Source: Rhynchopus sp. YZ270_cl-10
Taxonomy: Eukaryota; Euglenozoa; Diplonemea; Diplonemida; Diplonemidae
Reading direction: 5' to 3'
DNA length: 64,000 bases
NCBI GenBank assembly: GCA_964035575.1
Contig: OZ037914.1
Location: forward strand, 320,176-384,175
Shown here: positions 9,598 through 20,170 of the stretch, in pieces
How positions within the stretch are numbered: the first letter of the stretch is position 1
How the letters are laid out: every line of letters begins with the position of its first letter
Position numbers and translations under genes: made by a program
The notes under the pieces: generated by a model
What the model saw: the letters and a program-made list of their open reading frames with translations, nothing else
The model's database searches: none
What the model was told of the DNA's origin: nothing

Positions 9598-12500
9598 TCA
9601 CACTTCTTCGGCGTGTCCGGGTTCGTTTTCACTGGACCGGGCATCCAGTTTGTCGGTTTTCCTGGCGCAGACAAGCAAGTAGACCACAGCGATGACAAGC
9701 ACAGCACAACCTGCAATGCTCACAATAATCACAGCAATGGCCCACCCAGGCACGTCGTCGTCGCTGCTGGCTGTGCACACACCGTTATCCAGTGTGTACC
9801 CATCCACACACACAGTGGCTGCACACAAGCCCGATGCGCGTGTTGTCGCTGCTGCACCCTCCATGCTGCACACAGACAGAATCGTCACCTTCGCCTGCGT
9901 CGCATCGCCCAAGACAGCCTGCATGTCTGTGTAGCGTGTGTCCGTCGCCGTCAGCGCCGACAACGTCCCCAGCACGTCGTACGTCGATATGTTCTCATAC
10001 GACACACCCTCCAGAACCGCAACCGCACTCACAGACCCACACTCAATCTGCATCGACACAGGTGCCAGCTTCGTCACAAGCTCCATCAGCGTGTACACAA
10101 GGTCCAGGAAGGACGGCGTGAACACAGCGCATTCCACCTCCCACACGAGCACGATCTGCGCACTCCCTGTCGTGCTGGTGTCCTCAGTTGACACGCAAAC
10201 CTTTGCGTCGCCAGCACTTCCGAAACCACTACCGCACGAGCACTCGTTTGTTTGCGTATTGCACGTCCCCTCTGTGTCCCCGTGCATCTGACACGTTTCG
10301 TCCGACGTGCACCACTCCACAACAGACGCACTGGGCGAAGGTGTTTGCACAGGTGGGGATTCAGTTGGATCCGCCGTGGGTGCGGATGTCGGCACAGCGC
10401 TGGGTGTTGCTGTGGGCGAAGCAGTGGGCACGGCAGAGGGGCTTGCTGTTGGTGAGGCTGTGGGGGAAGCAGTAGGCACGGCAGTGGGGATTGCTGTAGG
10501 TGAAACTGTTGGCGAGGCCGTAACAGGAATACTTGGTGTTCCTGTGGGAGCGGCAGTTTGCACAGTTGGTACATCTGTCGGCGTAACGACAGCAGGTGCA
10601 CCAGTTGGTGCATCTGTTGGAGGCACACCTGGAACACCTGTCGGCACAGCAGTTGGTGCAGCAGTGGGCGAAACTGTTGGCGGCACACCTGGAACACCTG
10701 TCGGCACGGCAGTTGGTGAAACTGTTGGCGGCACACCTGGAACACCTGTCGGCACAGCAGTTGGTGCAGCAGTTGGTGCAACTGTTGGCGGCACACCTGG
10801 AACACCTGTCGGCACGGCAGTTGGTGCAGCAGTGGGTGAAACTGTTGGCGGCACACCTGGAATACCTGTCGGCACAGCAGTTGGTGCAGCAGTGGGTGAA
10901 ACTGTTGGCGGCACACCTGGAATACCTGTCGGCACAGCAGTTGGTGCAGCAGTGGGTGCAACTGTTGGCGGCACACCTGGAACACCTGTCGGCACGGCAG
11001 TTGGTGCAGCAGTGGGTGAAACTGTTGGCGGCACACCTGGAATACCTGTCGGCACAGCAGTTGGTGCAGCAGTGGGTGAAACTGTTGGCGGCACACCTGG
11101 AATACCTGTCGGCACAGCAGTTGGTGCAGCAGTGGGCGAAACTGTTGGCGGCACACCTGGAACACCTGTCGGCACAGCAGTTGGTGCAGCAGTCGGTGCA
11201 ACTGTTGGCGGCACACCTGGAACACCTGTCGGCACAGCAGTTGGTGCAGCAGTGGGCGAAACTGTTGGCGGCACACCTGGAACACCTGTCGGCACAGCAG
11301 TTGGTGCAGCAGTGGGCGAAACTGTTGGCGGCACACCTGGAACACCTGTCGGCACAGCAGTTGGTGCAGCAGTCGGTGCAACTGTTGGCGGCACACCTGG
11401 AACACCTGTCGGCACAGCAGTTGGTGCAGCAGTCGGTGCAACTGTTGGCGGCACACCTGGAACACCTGTCGGCACGGCAGTTGGTGCAGCAGTGGGTGAA
11501 ACTGTTGGCGGCACACCTGGAATACCTGTCGGCACAGCAGTTGGTGCAGCAGTGGGCGAAACTGTTGGCGGCACACCTGGAACACCTGTCGGCACAGCAG
11601 TTGGTGAAACTGTTGGCGGCACACCTGGAATACCTGTCGGCACAGCAGTTGGTGCAGCAGTTGGTGCAACTGTTGGCGGCACACCTGGAACACCTGTCGG
11701 CACAGCAGTTGGTGCAGCAGTGGGCGAAACTGTTGGCGGCACACCTGGAACACCTGTCGGCACAGCAGTTGGTGAAACTGTTGGCGGCACACCTGGAATA
11801 CCTGTCGGCACAGCAGTTGGTGCAGCAGTTGGTGCAACTGTTGGCGGCACACCTGGAACACCTGTCGGCACAGCAGTTGGTGCAGCAGTCGGTGCAACTG
11901 TTGGCGGCACACCTGGAACACCTGTCGGCACAGCAGTTGGTGAAGCAGTCGGTGCAACTGTTGGCGGCACACCTGGAATACCTGACGGCACGGCAGTTGG
12001 TGCAGCAGTGGGTGAAACTGTTGGCGGCACACCTGGAACACCTGTCGGCACAGCAGTTGGTGCAGCAGTTGGTGCAACTGTTGGCGGCACACCTGGAACA
12101 CCTGTCGGCACAGCAGTTGGTGCAGCAGTGGGTGAAACTGTTGGCGGCGCACCTGGAATACCTGTCGGCACAGCAGTTGGTGAAGCAGTTGGTGCAACTG
12201 TTGGCGGCACACCTGGAACACCTGTCGGCACAGCAGTTGGTGCAGCAGTGGGTGAAACTGTTGGCGGCACACCTGGAACACCTGTCGGCACAGCAGTTGG
12301 TGCAGCAGTGGGTGAAACTGTTGGCGGCGCACCTGGAATACCTGTCGGCACAGCAGTTGGTGAAGCAGTTGGTGCAACTGTTGGCGGCACACCTGGAACA
12401 CCTGTCGGCACGGCAGTTGGTGAAGCAGTGGGCGAAACTGTTGGCGGCACACCTGGAATACCTGTCGGCACAGCAGTTGGTGCATCTGTTGGCGGTACAC

Positions 12501-15500
12501 CTGGAACACCTGTCGGCACGGCAGTTGGTGCAGCAGTTGGGGGAACAGGGACACGCGTGGGAATGGCTGTTGGCACAGAGGTGGGAGTTGCAGTCGGTGA
12601 TGCAGTTGGCGAAACTGTGGGCACTGCTGTGGGTGTGGCTGTGGGTGCAGCAGTCGGTGGAACAGGGCCACGTGTGGGCACGGCTGTTGGCGCAGAGGTG
12701 GGAGTTGCAGTCGGTGATGTAGTCGGCGAAGCTGTGGGAACTGCTGTGGGCACGGCTGTGGGTGAAGCAGTCGGCACAGCAGTTGGGGTTGCTGTCACGG
12801 GAGGGGTCAGGTCCAGGACTCGCAGACCCGATGAAAGAACGACAAAAGCGTACTGCCCCCTCACAACAACGTCTCTTGAGTTGCTCACCACCCCAAGAGG
12901 ACTGTGCAGCACAGGTGCAAGTGGGTCAGCCAGGGACGCCACAACGAACCCAGCGTTTGCAAATGAAGACACGAAGAGGTAATCGCCAGAAGCAGCCATG
13001 GAGAAGAAGCTCGGGTTCGCCAGGCCAAAGTCTGTGAAGGACGCAGTCGGGTCACTTGGGCTTGATTTCGATGTGACATCGACGGCGTACAGCCCCTCAA
13101 GCGAGAGGATGTACACAGTGTTCCCCACAATGGTCATGTCCTGCACGTGCTGCGGGCCAGTCATCACATCTCCCACTATTGTGTGTGACTTTCCACTAAC
13201 ATCAATCACCAAGAAACGGTTCGTCATTGTCACGTACACGTAGTCTTCCGTGGCGAGTACACGTGTTGCCCACGATGGCAACTGGATCTTCAGCACGATC
13301 ACAGGACGGTAGACTGTAGCACCATCGGAGTCGCGGTACATCAGCACTGTGAGGAAGTCCCCAGCAGTCAGACAGTACATGAAGAGACCGTGCATGTCGC
13401 ACGCACCCACACTGTCGGTGAACCACGGCGTCACCGCCTTCTGTGCAAAAGAGTAGTGGAAGATGCCCTTCCCGTTGCACGTCAGCAGACCCGCAGCCTC
13501 GTCTTCAGTGTAGTAGAAGTCCCCACACCCAGAGTCAATCGCAATGTTCTCCACATGCACCGGTGCCGTCACGTCGCGTGCATCCACAACAGCCACACCG
13601 TTGTCCACCACAATCACAACCTCACCGATCGTGCTCACTGTCAAGCGCTGTGTTGTGAACGAAAAAGCACTCAGATCCAGAGAACCGACAACATCCAAAC
13701 GCAGCTTGGACGGGACCACCGGTGATGCATCCAGTGTCGGTGCAGGCGTCGCAAGTGGGTTGGCTGTCGGCACTGCGGTGGGCACGGCTGTGGGCACTTC
13801 CGTCGGAACTGCTGTGGGTGCTGCTGTCGGGACCGCCGTCGGGATAGCTGTTGGCACTGCTGTCGGGACCGCCGTGGGCATTGCTGTTGGCACTGCTGTC
13901 GGTACTGCTGTGGGTGTGGCTGTGGGTGAAGACGTAGGAACAGACGTGGGCATTGCTGTGGGTGAAGCAGTCGGAACAGCCGTCACTTCGGGCGGTGTGA
14001 GGTCCACAACCTTCAAAGCAGCTGTCGTTGCCACGAAGGCGTACCGACCCTGCACATCTGAGTTCCCAACCGCTGCAGTGTTGTCTGTCACAACGTGGCG
14101 CACGTGCACAGTCGGCTGCAGTGGTGTGCTCACCTCCAACACCACAAGCTCTGTGTCTGTCGTGATGTACAGGTACTGCCCGTACGAGGTTGCGCTGCGG
14201 AAGGTACCAGTGAGACCCCCAAGCGACGACAGCCTGGTGTGTGCAGCATTCGGGTCGCTTGGAGATGTGGGGTCCTGCACATCCACAGCATGCATCTCAC
14301 TGTCGGAGACGAGGTACAGCACGTTCCCAAGCTTCGTCATCGTGAACGGGTCGACTCCAGTTCTGTCCGCCACAAACACAGGGTTTGCCTTGTCACGCAC
14401 ATCCACCACAGAGAGACGAGACGACATCGTGACGTACACGTAGTCCTCCGTTGCATACACCCCTGTCACAAACGTCGGTGCTGTCAGCTCTGCCACAACT
14501 GTCATTGCCTGTCCCTTTGTGAAATGCAGCACCTTCAGGAAGTTTGTGCCTGAAGCACAGTACATGTAGTCACCCGCCATGTCACATGCACCCACCGACT
14601 GCGTGTGTCCCCAAGGAACACTCGTCAGTGTCATGCCCGGTCCAAACTGAAATGCAAGAACACCGTCCGTCCAGCACGCAAGGAGACCTGCCTGCTCGTT
14701 GTCGGTGAAGTAGAACTTTCCACCCGCATAAGTGATCTGCAGTGTCTCTACGTGTGCCAGTGTCACACTCGTCACGTCTGTCGCATCAAACACTTGCACA
14801 CTTCCATAGACAGTTCCAACAGCGACACCTGTGCTGCTCACAGACACTTTGTGCAAGTGATTTGTCCCTGACCGTGCAGTGGTGCTGATGGTGCGCAGTC
14901 CTGACGCATCGGGTGCTGGTGGGGCGAGGGTGGGTTCTGCTGTCGGAACTGCTGTCGGAATTGCAGTTGGAATAGCAGTCGGGATGGCTGTTGGCACTGC
15001 TGTGGGCATTGCTGTGGGTGAAGCAGTTGGAACAGCCGTCACTTCGGGCGGTGTGAGGTCCACAACCTTCAAAGCAGCTGTCGTTGCCACGAAGGCGTAC
15101 CGACCCTGCACATCTACGTCCCAAGCCACTGCAGTGTTGTCTGTCACAATGTGGCGCACGTGCACAGTCGGCTGCAGTGGTGTGCTCACCTCCAACACCA
15201 CAAGCTCTCTGTCTGTCGTGATGTAGACGTACTGCCCGTACGAGGTTGCGCTGCGGAAGGCACCAGTGAGACCAAGCGACGACAGAGTCGTCACTGCGGC
15301 AGTGGGGTCGCTTGGTGATGTGGGGTCCTGCACATCCACAGCATGTATGGCAGAGTTGGAGACGAGGTACAGAGTATCCCCAAGCTTCGTCATCATGTAT
15401 GTGTTCAGAGGGGCGTCAGTTCTGTGTGCCACAAACGCAGGGTTTGCCTTGTCACGCACATCCAGCACAGAGAGACGAGACGACATCGTGATGTACACGT

Positions 15501-18060
15501 AGTCCTCCGTTGCATACACCTGTGTCACAAGCGTCGGTGCTGTCAGCTCAACCACAACTGTCATTGCCTGTCCCTTTGTGAAGTGCAGCACCTTCAGGAA
15601 GTTTGTGCTTGCACCACAGTACATGTAGTCACCCGCCATGTCACATGAAAACAACGACTGCGTGTGTCCCCAAGGAACACTCGTCAGTGTCATGCCCGGT
15701 CCAAACTGAAATGCAAGAACACCGTCCGTCCTGCACGCAAGGAGACCTGCCTGCTCGTTGTCGGTGAAGTAGAACTTTCCACACGCAGAAGTGATCTGCA
15801 GTGTCTCTACGTGTGCCAGTGTCACACTCGTCACGTCTGTCGCATCAAACACTTGCACACCGCCAATGACAGTTCCAACAGCGACACCTGTGCTGCTCAC
15901 AGATACTTTGTGCAAGTCATTTGCCCCTGACCGTGCAGTGGTGCTGATGGTGCGCAGTCCTGACGCATCGGGTGCTGGTGGGGCGAGGGTGGGTTCAGCT
16001 GTCGGCACTGCTGTCGGAATTGCAGTTGGAATAGCAGTCGGGATGGCTGTTGGCACTGCTGTGGGTGCAAACGGCGGTGCAATCGTCGCTTCGGGCGGTG
16101 TGAGGTCCACAACCTTCATAGCACCATCCGTTGCCACGAAGGTGTACCGACCCTGCACATCTACGTCCCAAGTCAGCGCTGTGTTGTCTGTCACAACGTG
16201 GCGCACGTGCACAGTCGGCTGCAGTGGTGTGCTCACCTCCAACACCACAAGCTCTCTGTCTGTCGTGATGTACATGTACTGCCCGTACGAGGTTGCGCTG
16301 CGCAAGGTAGTACCAGTGACACCAAGCGACGACAGAGTCGTCACTGCGGCAGTGGGGTCGCTTGGTGTGACTGGGTTCTGCACGCTCACAGCATGTATGG
16401 CAGCGGTGGTGCAGAGGTACAGAGTATCCCCAACCTTCGTCATCTTGAACGTGTTCAGAGGGCCGTCTGTTCTGTGATTCACAAACGCAGGGTTTGCCTT
16501 GTCACGCACATCCACCACAGAGAGACGAGACGACATCGTGACGTACACGTAGTCCTCCGTTGCATACACCTCTGTAACTGCAGTTGGTGCTGTCAGCTCT
16601 GCCACAACTGTCATTGCCTGTCCCTTTGTGAAGTGCAGCACCTTCAGGAAGTTTGTGCCTGAAGCACAGTACATGTAGTCACCCGCCATGTCACATAAAC
16701 CCAGCAACGCTGTGTGTCCCCAAGGAACAGTTGTCAGTGTCATGCCCGGTCCAAACTGAAATGCAAGAACACCGTCTTCCCTGCACGCAAGGAGACCTGC
16801 CTGCTCGTTGTCGGTGAAGTAGAACTTTCCACACGTCCAACTGAGTGTCAGTGTCTGTGCGTGTGCCAGTGTCACGCTCGTCACATCTGTCGCATCAAAC
16901 ACTTGCACACCGCGAAAGACAGTTCCAACAACGACACCTGTGCTGCTCACAGACACTTTGTGCAATGCATCTACGCCCGACCGTGCAGTGGTGCTGATGG
17001 TGCGCAGTCCTGACACATCGGGCACCACTGGTGTTGTGGGTGACAGAGTGGGAGCAGCTGTTGCTGGGGGCGTGAGGTCCACAACCTTCAAAGCACTGTT
17101 GGTTCCCACAAACGCGTATCTTCCGAGCACAGCGACATCCCAAGACACTGCAGGCGACTCGGTGGTGGTGTGGCGGATGAGCACAGTCGGCTGCAGTGGT
17201 GTGCTCACCTCCATCACCACAAGCTCTGTGTCCGAGGTGAGGTACAAGTTCTGTCCGTAGGAGGTGATGCTGCGCCAGCTGGTGCCCGCAGCCGGGACCG
17301 TCGGAACAGTAGCCGGGGCGATTGGGGATGTGGGGTCCTGCACGTCGATTGCGTACACGGCCGTTGTGTGCGCGAGGTACACAGTGTTCCCAAGCTTCGT
17401 CATCATGTGCCAATTCGGGCAGCCGGTCAAGTGTGACACAAACACAGGGTTTGCCTTGTCACGCACATCCAGCACAGAGAAACGAGTATACATTGCAACG
17501 TACACGTAGTCATCCGTTGCATGCAGCATGCTTACTGCCGTTGGTGCTACCAGCTCCGCCACAACTGTCATTGCCTGTCCCTTTGTGAAGTGCAGCACCT
17601 TCAGGAAGTTTGTGCCTGAACCGCAGTACATGTAGTCACCCGCCATGTCACATGCACCCAGCGACTGCGTGTGTCCCCAAGGAACAGTTGTCAGTGTCAT
17701 GCCCGGTCCAAACTGAAATGCAAGAACACCGTCTTGCCTGCACGCAAGGAGACCTGCCTGCTCGTTGTCGGTGAAGTAGAAGTCCCCACATGTGGCCGTG
17801 ATCTGAAGTGTCTGTGCGTGTGCCAGTGTCACACTCGTCACGTCTGTCGCATCAAACACTTGCACACCGCCAATGACCCACCCGACAGCAGCACCTGTGC
17901 TGCTCACAGCCATGCTGCGCATGTCGTTCGGGCCTGACCGTGCAGTGGTGCTGATGGTGCGCAGTCCTGACGCATCGGGCACCACTGGTGTTATGTCGAG
18001 CAAGGCTGCACCACTAGCTATCGTGGCAAGGCACGCAAGGGTGCGTATGTGTGACATCAT
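9598..18060 (-). CDS. Giant membrane-anchored LVIVD beta-propeller / Pro-Thr stalk protein, copy 1
   Basis: A single 2820-residue frame without introns. The ATG at 18060 is chosen because it opens a good signal peptide (MMSHIRTLACLATIASGAA). Four closely related beta-propeller domains of about 310 residues follow, each starting LRTISTTARSG and carrying LVIVD-type blades (LSVVDVRDKANPVFV, LVVLEVSTPLQPTV, LKVVDLTPP). A fifth, diverged one comes next (about 1440-1750). Then a stalk of several hundred residues is built from PTxVPT and 20-residue PTGVPGVPPTVAPTAAPTAV repeats, likely heavily O-glycosylated. Next are an EGF-like module (WCTSDETC...ECSCGSGFG), a Cys-containing membrane-proximal domain, one helix (WAIAVIIVSIAGCAVLVIAV) and a short charged tail. 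This architecture predicts a surface adhesin-like or matrix role; the ligand is unknown. A tandem paralogue lies at 23068-30528. Confidence 0.92.
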   Translation of the reverse strand: MMSHIRTLACLATIASGAALLDITPVVPDASGLRTISTTARSGPNDMRSMAVSSTGAAVGWVIGGVQVFDATDVTSVTLAHAQTLQITATCGDFYFTDNEQAGLLACRQDGVLAFQFGPGMTLTTVPWGHTQSLGACDMAGDYMYCGSGTNFLKVLHFTKGQAMTVVAELVAPTAVSMLHATDDYVYVAMYTRFSVLDVRDKANPVFVSHLTGCPNWHMMTKLGNTVYLAHTTAVYAIDVQDPTSPIAPATVPTVPAAGTSWRSITSYGQNLYLTSDTELVVMEVSTPLQPTVLIRHTTTESPAVSWDVAVLGRYAFVGTNSALKVVDLTPPATAAPTLSPTTPVVPDVSGLRTISTTARSGVDALHKVSVSSTGVVVGTVFRGVQVFDATDVTSVTLAHAQTLTLSWTCGKFYFTDNEQAGLLACREDGVLAFQFGPGMTLTTVPWGHTALLGLCDMAGDYMYCASGTNFLKVLHFTKGQAMTVVAELTAPTAVTEVYATEDYVYVTMSSRLSVVDVRDKANPAFVNHRTDGPLNTFKMTKVGDTLYLCTTAAIHAVSVQNPVTPSDPTAAVTTLSSLGVTGTTLRSATSYGQYMYITTDRELVVLEVSTPLQPTVHVRHVVTDNTALTWDVDVQGRYTFVATDGAMKVVDLTPPEATIAPPFAPTAVPTAIPTAIPTAIPTAVPTAEPTLAPPAPDASGLRTISTTARSGANDLHKVSVSSTGVAVGTVIGGVQVFDATDVTSVTLAHVETLQITSACGKFYFTDNEQAGLLACRTDGVLAFQFGPGMTLTSVPWGHTQSLFSCDMAGDYMYCGASTNFLKVLHFTKGQAMTVVVELTAPTLVTQVYATEDYVYITMSSRLSVLDVRDKANPAFVAHRTDAPLNTYMMTKLGDTLYLVSNSAIHAVDVQDPTSPSDPTAAVTTLSSLGLTGAFRSATSYGQYVYITTDRELVVLEVSTPLQPTVHVRHIVTDNTAVAWDVDVQGRYAFVATTAALKVVDLTPPEVTAVPTASPTAMPTAVPTAIPTAIPTAIPTAVPTAEPTLAPPAPDASGLRTISTTARSGTNHLHKVSVSSTGVAVGTVYGSVQVFDATDVTSVTLAHVETLQITYAGGKFYFTDNEQAGLLACWTDGVLAFQFGPGMTLTSVPWGHTQSVGACDMAGDYMYCASGTNFLKVLHFTKGQAMTVVAELTAPTFVTGVYATEDYVYVTMSSRLSVVDVRDKANPVFVADRTGVDPFTMTKLGNVLYLVSDSEMHAVDVQDPTSPSDPNAAHTRLSSLGGLTGTFRSATSYGQYLYITTDTELVVLEVSTPLQPTVHVRHVVTDNTAAVGNSDVQGRYAFVATTAALKVVDLTPPEVTAVPTASPTAMPTSVPTSSPTATPTAVPTAVPTAMPTAVPTAVPTAIPTAVPTAAPTAVPTEVPTAVPTAVPTANPLATPAPTLDASPVVPSKLRLDVVGSLDLSAFSFTTQRLTVSTIGEVVIVVDNGVAVVDARDVTAPVHVENIAIDSGCGDFYYTEDEAAGLLTCNGKGIFHYSFAQKAVTPWFTDSVGACDMHGLFMYCLTAGDFLTVLMYRDSDGATVYRPVIVLKIQLPSWATRVLATEDYVYVTMTNRFLVIDVSGKSHTIVGDVMTGPQHVQDMTIVGNTVYILSLEGLYAVDVTSKSSPSDPTASFTDFGLANPSFFSMAASGDYLFVSSFANAGFVVASLADPLAPVLHSPLGVVSNSRDVVVRGQYAFVVLSSGLRVLDLTPPVTATPTAVPTASPTAVPTAVPTASPTTSPTATPTSAPTAVPTRGPVPPTAAPTATPTAVPTVSPTASPTATPTSVPTAIPTRVPVPPTAAPTAVPTGVPGVPPTDAPTAVPTGIPGVPPTVSPTASPTAVPTGVPGVPPTVAPTASPTAVPTGIPGAPPTVSPTAAPTAVPTGVPGVPPTVSPTAAPTAVPTGVPGVPPTVAPTASPTAVPTGIPGAPPTVSPTAAPTAVPTGVPGVPPTVAPTAAPTAVPTGVPGVPPTVSPTAAPTAVPSGIPGVPPTVAPTASPTAVPTGVPGVPPTVAPTAAPTAVPTGVPGVPPTVAPTAAPTAVPTGIPGVPPTVSPTAVPTGVPGVPPTVSPTAAPTAVPTGVPGVPPTVAPTAAPTAVPTGIPGVPPTVSPTAVPTGVPGVPPTVSPTAAPTAVPTGIPGVPPTVSPTAAPTAVPTGVPGVPPTVAPTAAPTAVPTGVPGVPPTVAPTAAPTAVPTGVPGVPPTVSPTAAPTAVPTGVPGVPPTVSPTAAPTAVPTGVPGVPPTVAPTAAPTAVPTGVPGVPPTVSPTAAPTAVPTGIPGVPPTVSPTAAPTAVPTGIPGVPPTVSPTAAPTAVPTGVPGVPPTVAPTAAPTAVPTGIPGVPPTVSPTAAPTAVPTGIPGVPPTVSPTAAPTAVPTGVPGVPPTVAPTAAPTAVPTGVPGVPPTVSPTAVPTGVPGVPPTVSPTAAPTAVPTGVPGVPPTDAPTGAPAVVTPTDVPTVQTAAPTGTPSIPVTASPTVSPTAIPTAVPTASPTASPTASPSAVPTASPTATPSAVPTSAPTADPTESPPVQTPSPSASVVEWCTSDETCQMHGDTEGTCNTQTNECSCGSGFGSAGDAKVCVSTEDTSTTGSAQIVLVWEVECAVFTPSFLDLVYTLMELVTKLAPVSMQIECGSVSAVAVLEGVSYENISTYDVLGTLSALTATDTRYTDMQAVLGDATQAKVTILSVCSMEGAAATTRASGLCAATVCVDGYTLDNGVCTASSDDDVPGWAIAVIIVSIAGCAVLVIAVVYLLVCARKTDKLDARSSENEPGHAEEV
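10616..12537 (-). repeat. 60-bp coding minisatellite in stalk, about 31 units
   Basis: A 60-bp unit encoding PTGVPGVPPTVAPTAAPTAV on the minus strand, with variants Ile/Val and Ser/Ala. A few units are shortened to 42 bp. The paralogue has far fewer such units, interleaved with other PT blocks. The array keeps several frames open on both strands. Confidence 0.93.
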
Positions 18061-18140
18061 GTCAATGGTAATCGTGTATCTGTGGTGGTGTGTGAAGTGG
18101 GAAGGCAGATACAATAAGGGACTTGTGGAAACCTAAAACA

Positions 18141-18433
18141 ATACTGAGGCGACGTATGTGGACAAAGGACACAAGACAGATGGCGAGGTTGTCACCTGTT
18201 TGTTGGTGAATTTGGTCGGCGGCGGTACGAGGGAGACAAAGGGATACGTAGTGAGGCCTTTTCTTGCCATTTTTTTTCCACCTTCATTTTCACATATTCT
18301 GATGCAACCGATGTGCACAAAGAACAGGAGGCCAGAAACCTGCCCTTCGTTACCTACTACAGGTAAGAGCAAAAAAGCAAAGAATAACTGTTGAATGATA
18401 CGAAATCGACACAAAATCTTTTGATTTTTTGGT
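18141..18433. other. Spacer between the two duplication copies
   Basis: About 290 bases unique to this junction, upstream of giant gene copy 1, presumably holding its promoter. No recognisable element. Confidence 0.5.
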
Positions 18434-18604
18434 TCTGGTGGTGGTGATGTGGAAAAAATGGAGTTTTGTGAAGAAGCATAAAAAAATAGTTTTCATATTC
18501 TTTCAAAGAGAAAGTGCAAAAGGATCTTCTCTTCCGACACATCTTACACAAAATCTTGGAGTTGCTATTTATTTTTACAGCCAATATATTTTTTCCACGT
18601 TCAC

Positions 18605-18662
18605 TAGTGTGGCTGACGACTCCAAAATAGCACTTTATCACACCCCCCTTTCAGCCACACCA
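18605..18662. mobile_element. 58-bp miniature element, second copy of the 6810-6867 insertion
   Basis: Identical position and sequence to 6810-6867 relative to the duplicated flanks, so it is the same ancestral insertion. Confidence 0.75.
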
Positions 18663-18990
18663 TTTACGGTATACGAAGCGCACGTAACAGTCACCGACAT
18701 GACACTGAGATAGGTGTTAGGGGTTGAGGGGTTTTGAGGGGTAAATAGGGAGCGTTTTAAAAAAAATATGGGAGATGCGGGTGGGCTGGCGTTATTTTTT
18801 GAGAATGCACAAGCCGAATCTTAAGCAATACGCTGAAGAGAAGTTGCATTGTGGGTGTTGTTCTTCTTCTTTCGTTCTTTTTTCCTTAAACCCCCCCTCT
18901 GCATAATATTAAATTACTCGTATTATTAATTATCTCGTATTATTAAATATAGCGCGTATTGTTCAATATAACTCATATTATTCAATATAA

Positions 18991-19952
18991 TGGGGTGGCG
19001 ACAGGGGGGGTGTGGAAAAAAATATTCACAAAAAATATTTTCAAATTCTGTCGATCACAAAAATTCACAAAAAATCACGAAAAATCACGAAAAATCACAA
19101 AAAATCACAAAAGTGTACCGTTTTGGGCCGCTGTAATTGTGCTGTAATTGTGGTGTAATTCTGCTCAGTAATGCTCAGTTGTGCTCAGTTGTACGTAAGT
19201 GTGTAAGTTTCGCTTAAAATTGAACTTTTTCGGCGTGGCTGCATAACCGATTCCCTACCGTGTTTCTACCAGTTGTCATGCCGTTTTGGGGCATTCATGT
19301 GTTGGAAAAAATTTTTTTTTGTTTTCGTTGGTGAAGCTTTTAAACGGCGGTATTTGCATTTCCGGAATCCGTCCGACCAGTGGTGGGGTCAATTTGCCGA
19401 AATGGACAAGTTCTCGTTTTTGGTCAATTTCCGCAGTATACACAGTATACACAGTATACACAGTATACACAGTATACACAGTATACACAGTATACACAGT
19501 ATACACAGTATACACAGTATACACAGTATACACAGTATACACAGTATACACAGTATACACAGTATACACAGTATACACAGTATACACAGTATACACAGTA
19601 TACACAGTATACACAGTATACACAGTATACACAGTATACACAGTATACACAGTATACACAGTATACACAGTATACACAGGGGATTGGGAGTACAGTACAC
19701 TACAGTACACTACACTACCAGAGTGGGACAAAAAAAAAGCTCATCTCAAAATATGTCGATCACAAAAAATCACAAAATATCACAAAAAATCACAAAGTAT
19801 CACAAAAAATCGCAAAAAATCGCAAAAAATCACAAAAAATCACAAAAAATCACGACCTGTCGCAAAGAATCACAAAGAAGAAAAATGATTCTTTGTGATT
19901 TTTCGTGATTTTTCGTGACTGCCCAGTTCCGACCCCCCTTGTCGCCACCCCA
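18991..19952. mobile_element. 962-bp nested TIR element with minisatellite, TSD TATAA
   Basis: Ends TGGGGTGGCGACAGGGGGG and the complement CCCCCCTTGTCGCCACCCCA. TATAA flanks both sides (18986-18990, 19953-19957). The ends resemble the TGGTGTGGCTGA family and the target length is the same, so it may be a relative. The interior has ATCACAAAAAATCACAAA-type repeats near both ends, the module shared with 8098-8639, and the CACAGTATA array. Confidence 0.9.
19433..19679. repeat. 9-bp minisatellite (CACAGTATA)n, about 27 copies
   Basis: A perfect tandem array. The same flanking sequence at 8330-8360 has only about three units, so the array expanded here or collapsed there. Confidence 0.97.
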
Positions 19953-20170
19953 TATAAGTCATATTATTCACATATTCGTATTATTAAATAGCGCATTTTT
20001 TATTTTTTATTTGCTTTTTCCCCTGTGTTTGTGAACAAAACATGCACGAAGCCCCAGCCAAGACGGGGAGTATTTTTTATTTCGCGAAGAAAAAAAGCAT
20101 TTTGGCTGGGCGTTCTCGTATTATTAAATATAAGCACCCATTTTCGTATTATTAAATAATATTCGTATTA

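Larger units (their letters stand above)
835..18140. repeat. Tandem segmental duplication, copy 1
   Basis: This unit matches 18434-30616 in direct orientation. Once insertions are removed, the order is identical: 835-983 and 6771-7089 match 18434-18886; 7090-7650 matches 21397-22106; 8059-8097 plus 8645 onward matches 22107 onward; and the giant gene follows. About 8930-10000 and 22400-23470 show no difference by eye. Copy-1-specific insertions are 984-6770, 7651-8058 and 8098-8639. Homology stops about 75 bases upstream of the gene start (near 18140 and 30616). Confidence 0.9.

Noticed and set aside
10307-12982. Long plus-strand frames (up to 891 codons) opposite the propeller gene
   Set aside because: They follow from the 60-bp repeat: with a period divisible by three, any open frame in one unit stays open in all. 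They are antisense to a clear gene and have no independent domain. The same applies to 23777-25603 and 12671-10086.
18061-18114. Extension of the propeller gene upstream of 18060 (and of 30528 in the paralogue)
   Set aside because: The frame is open but lacks an ATG, and starting at MMSHIRT gives a proper signal peptide.
19273-19908. Open frames of HSIHSI, VYTVYT and QYTQYT repeats
   Set aside because: All are readings of the CACAGTATA array.
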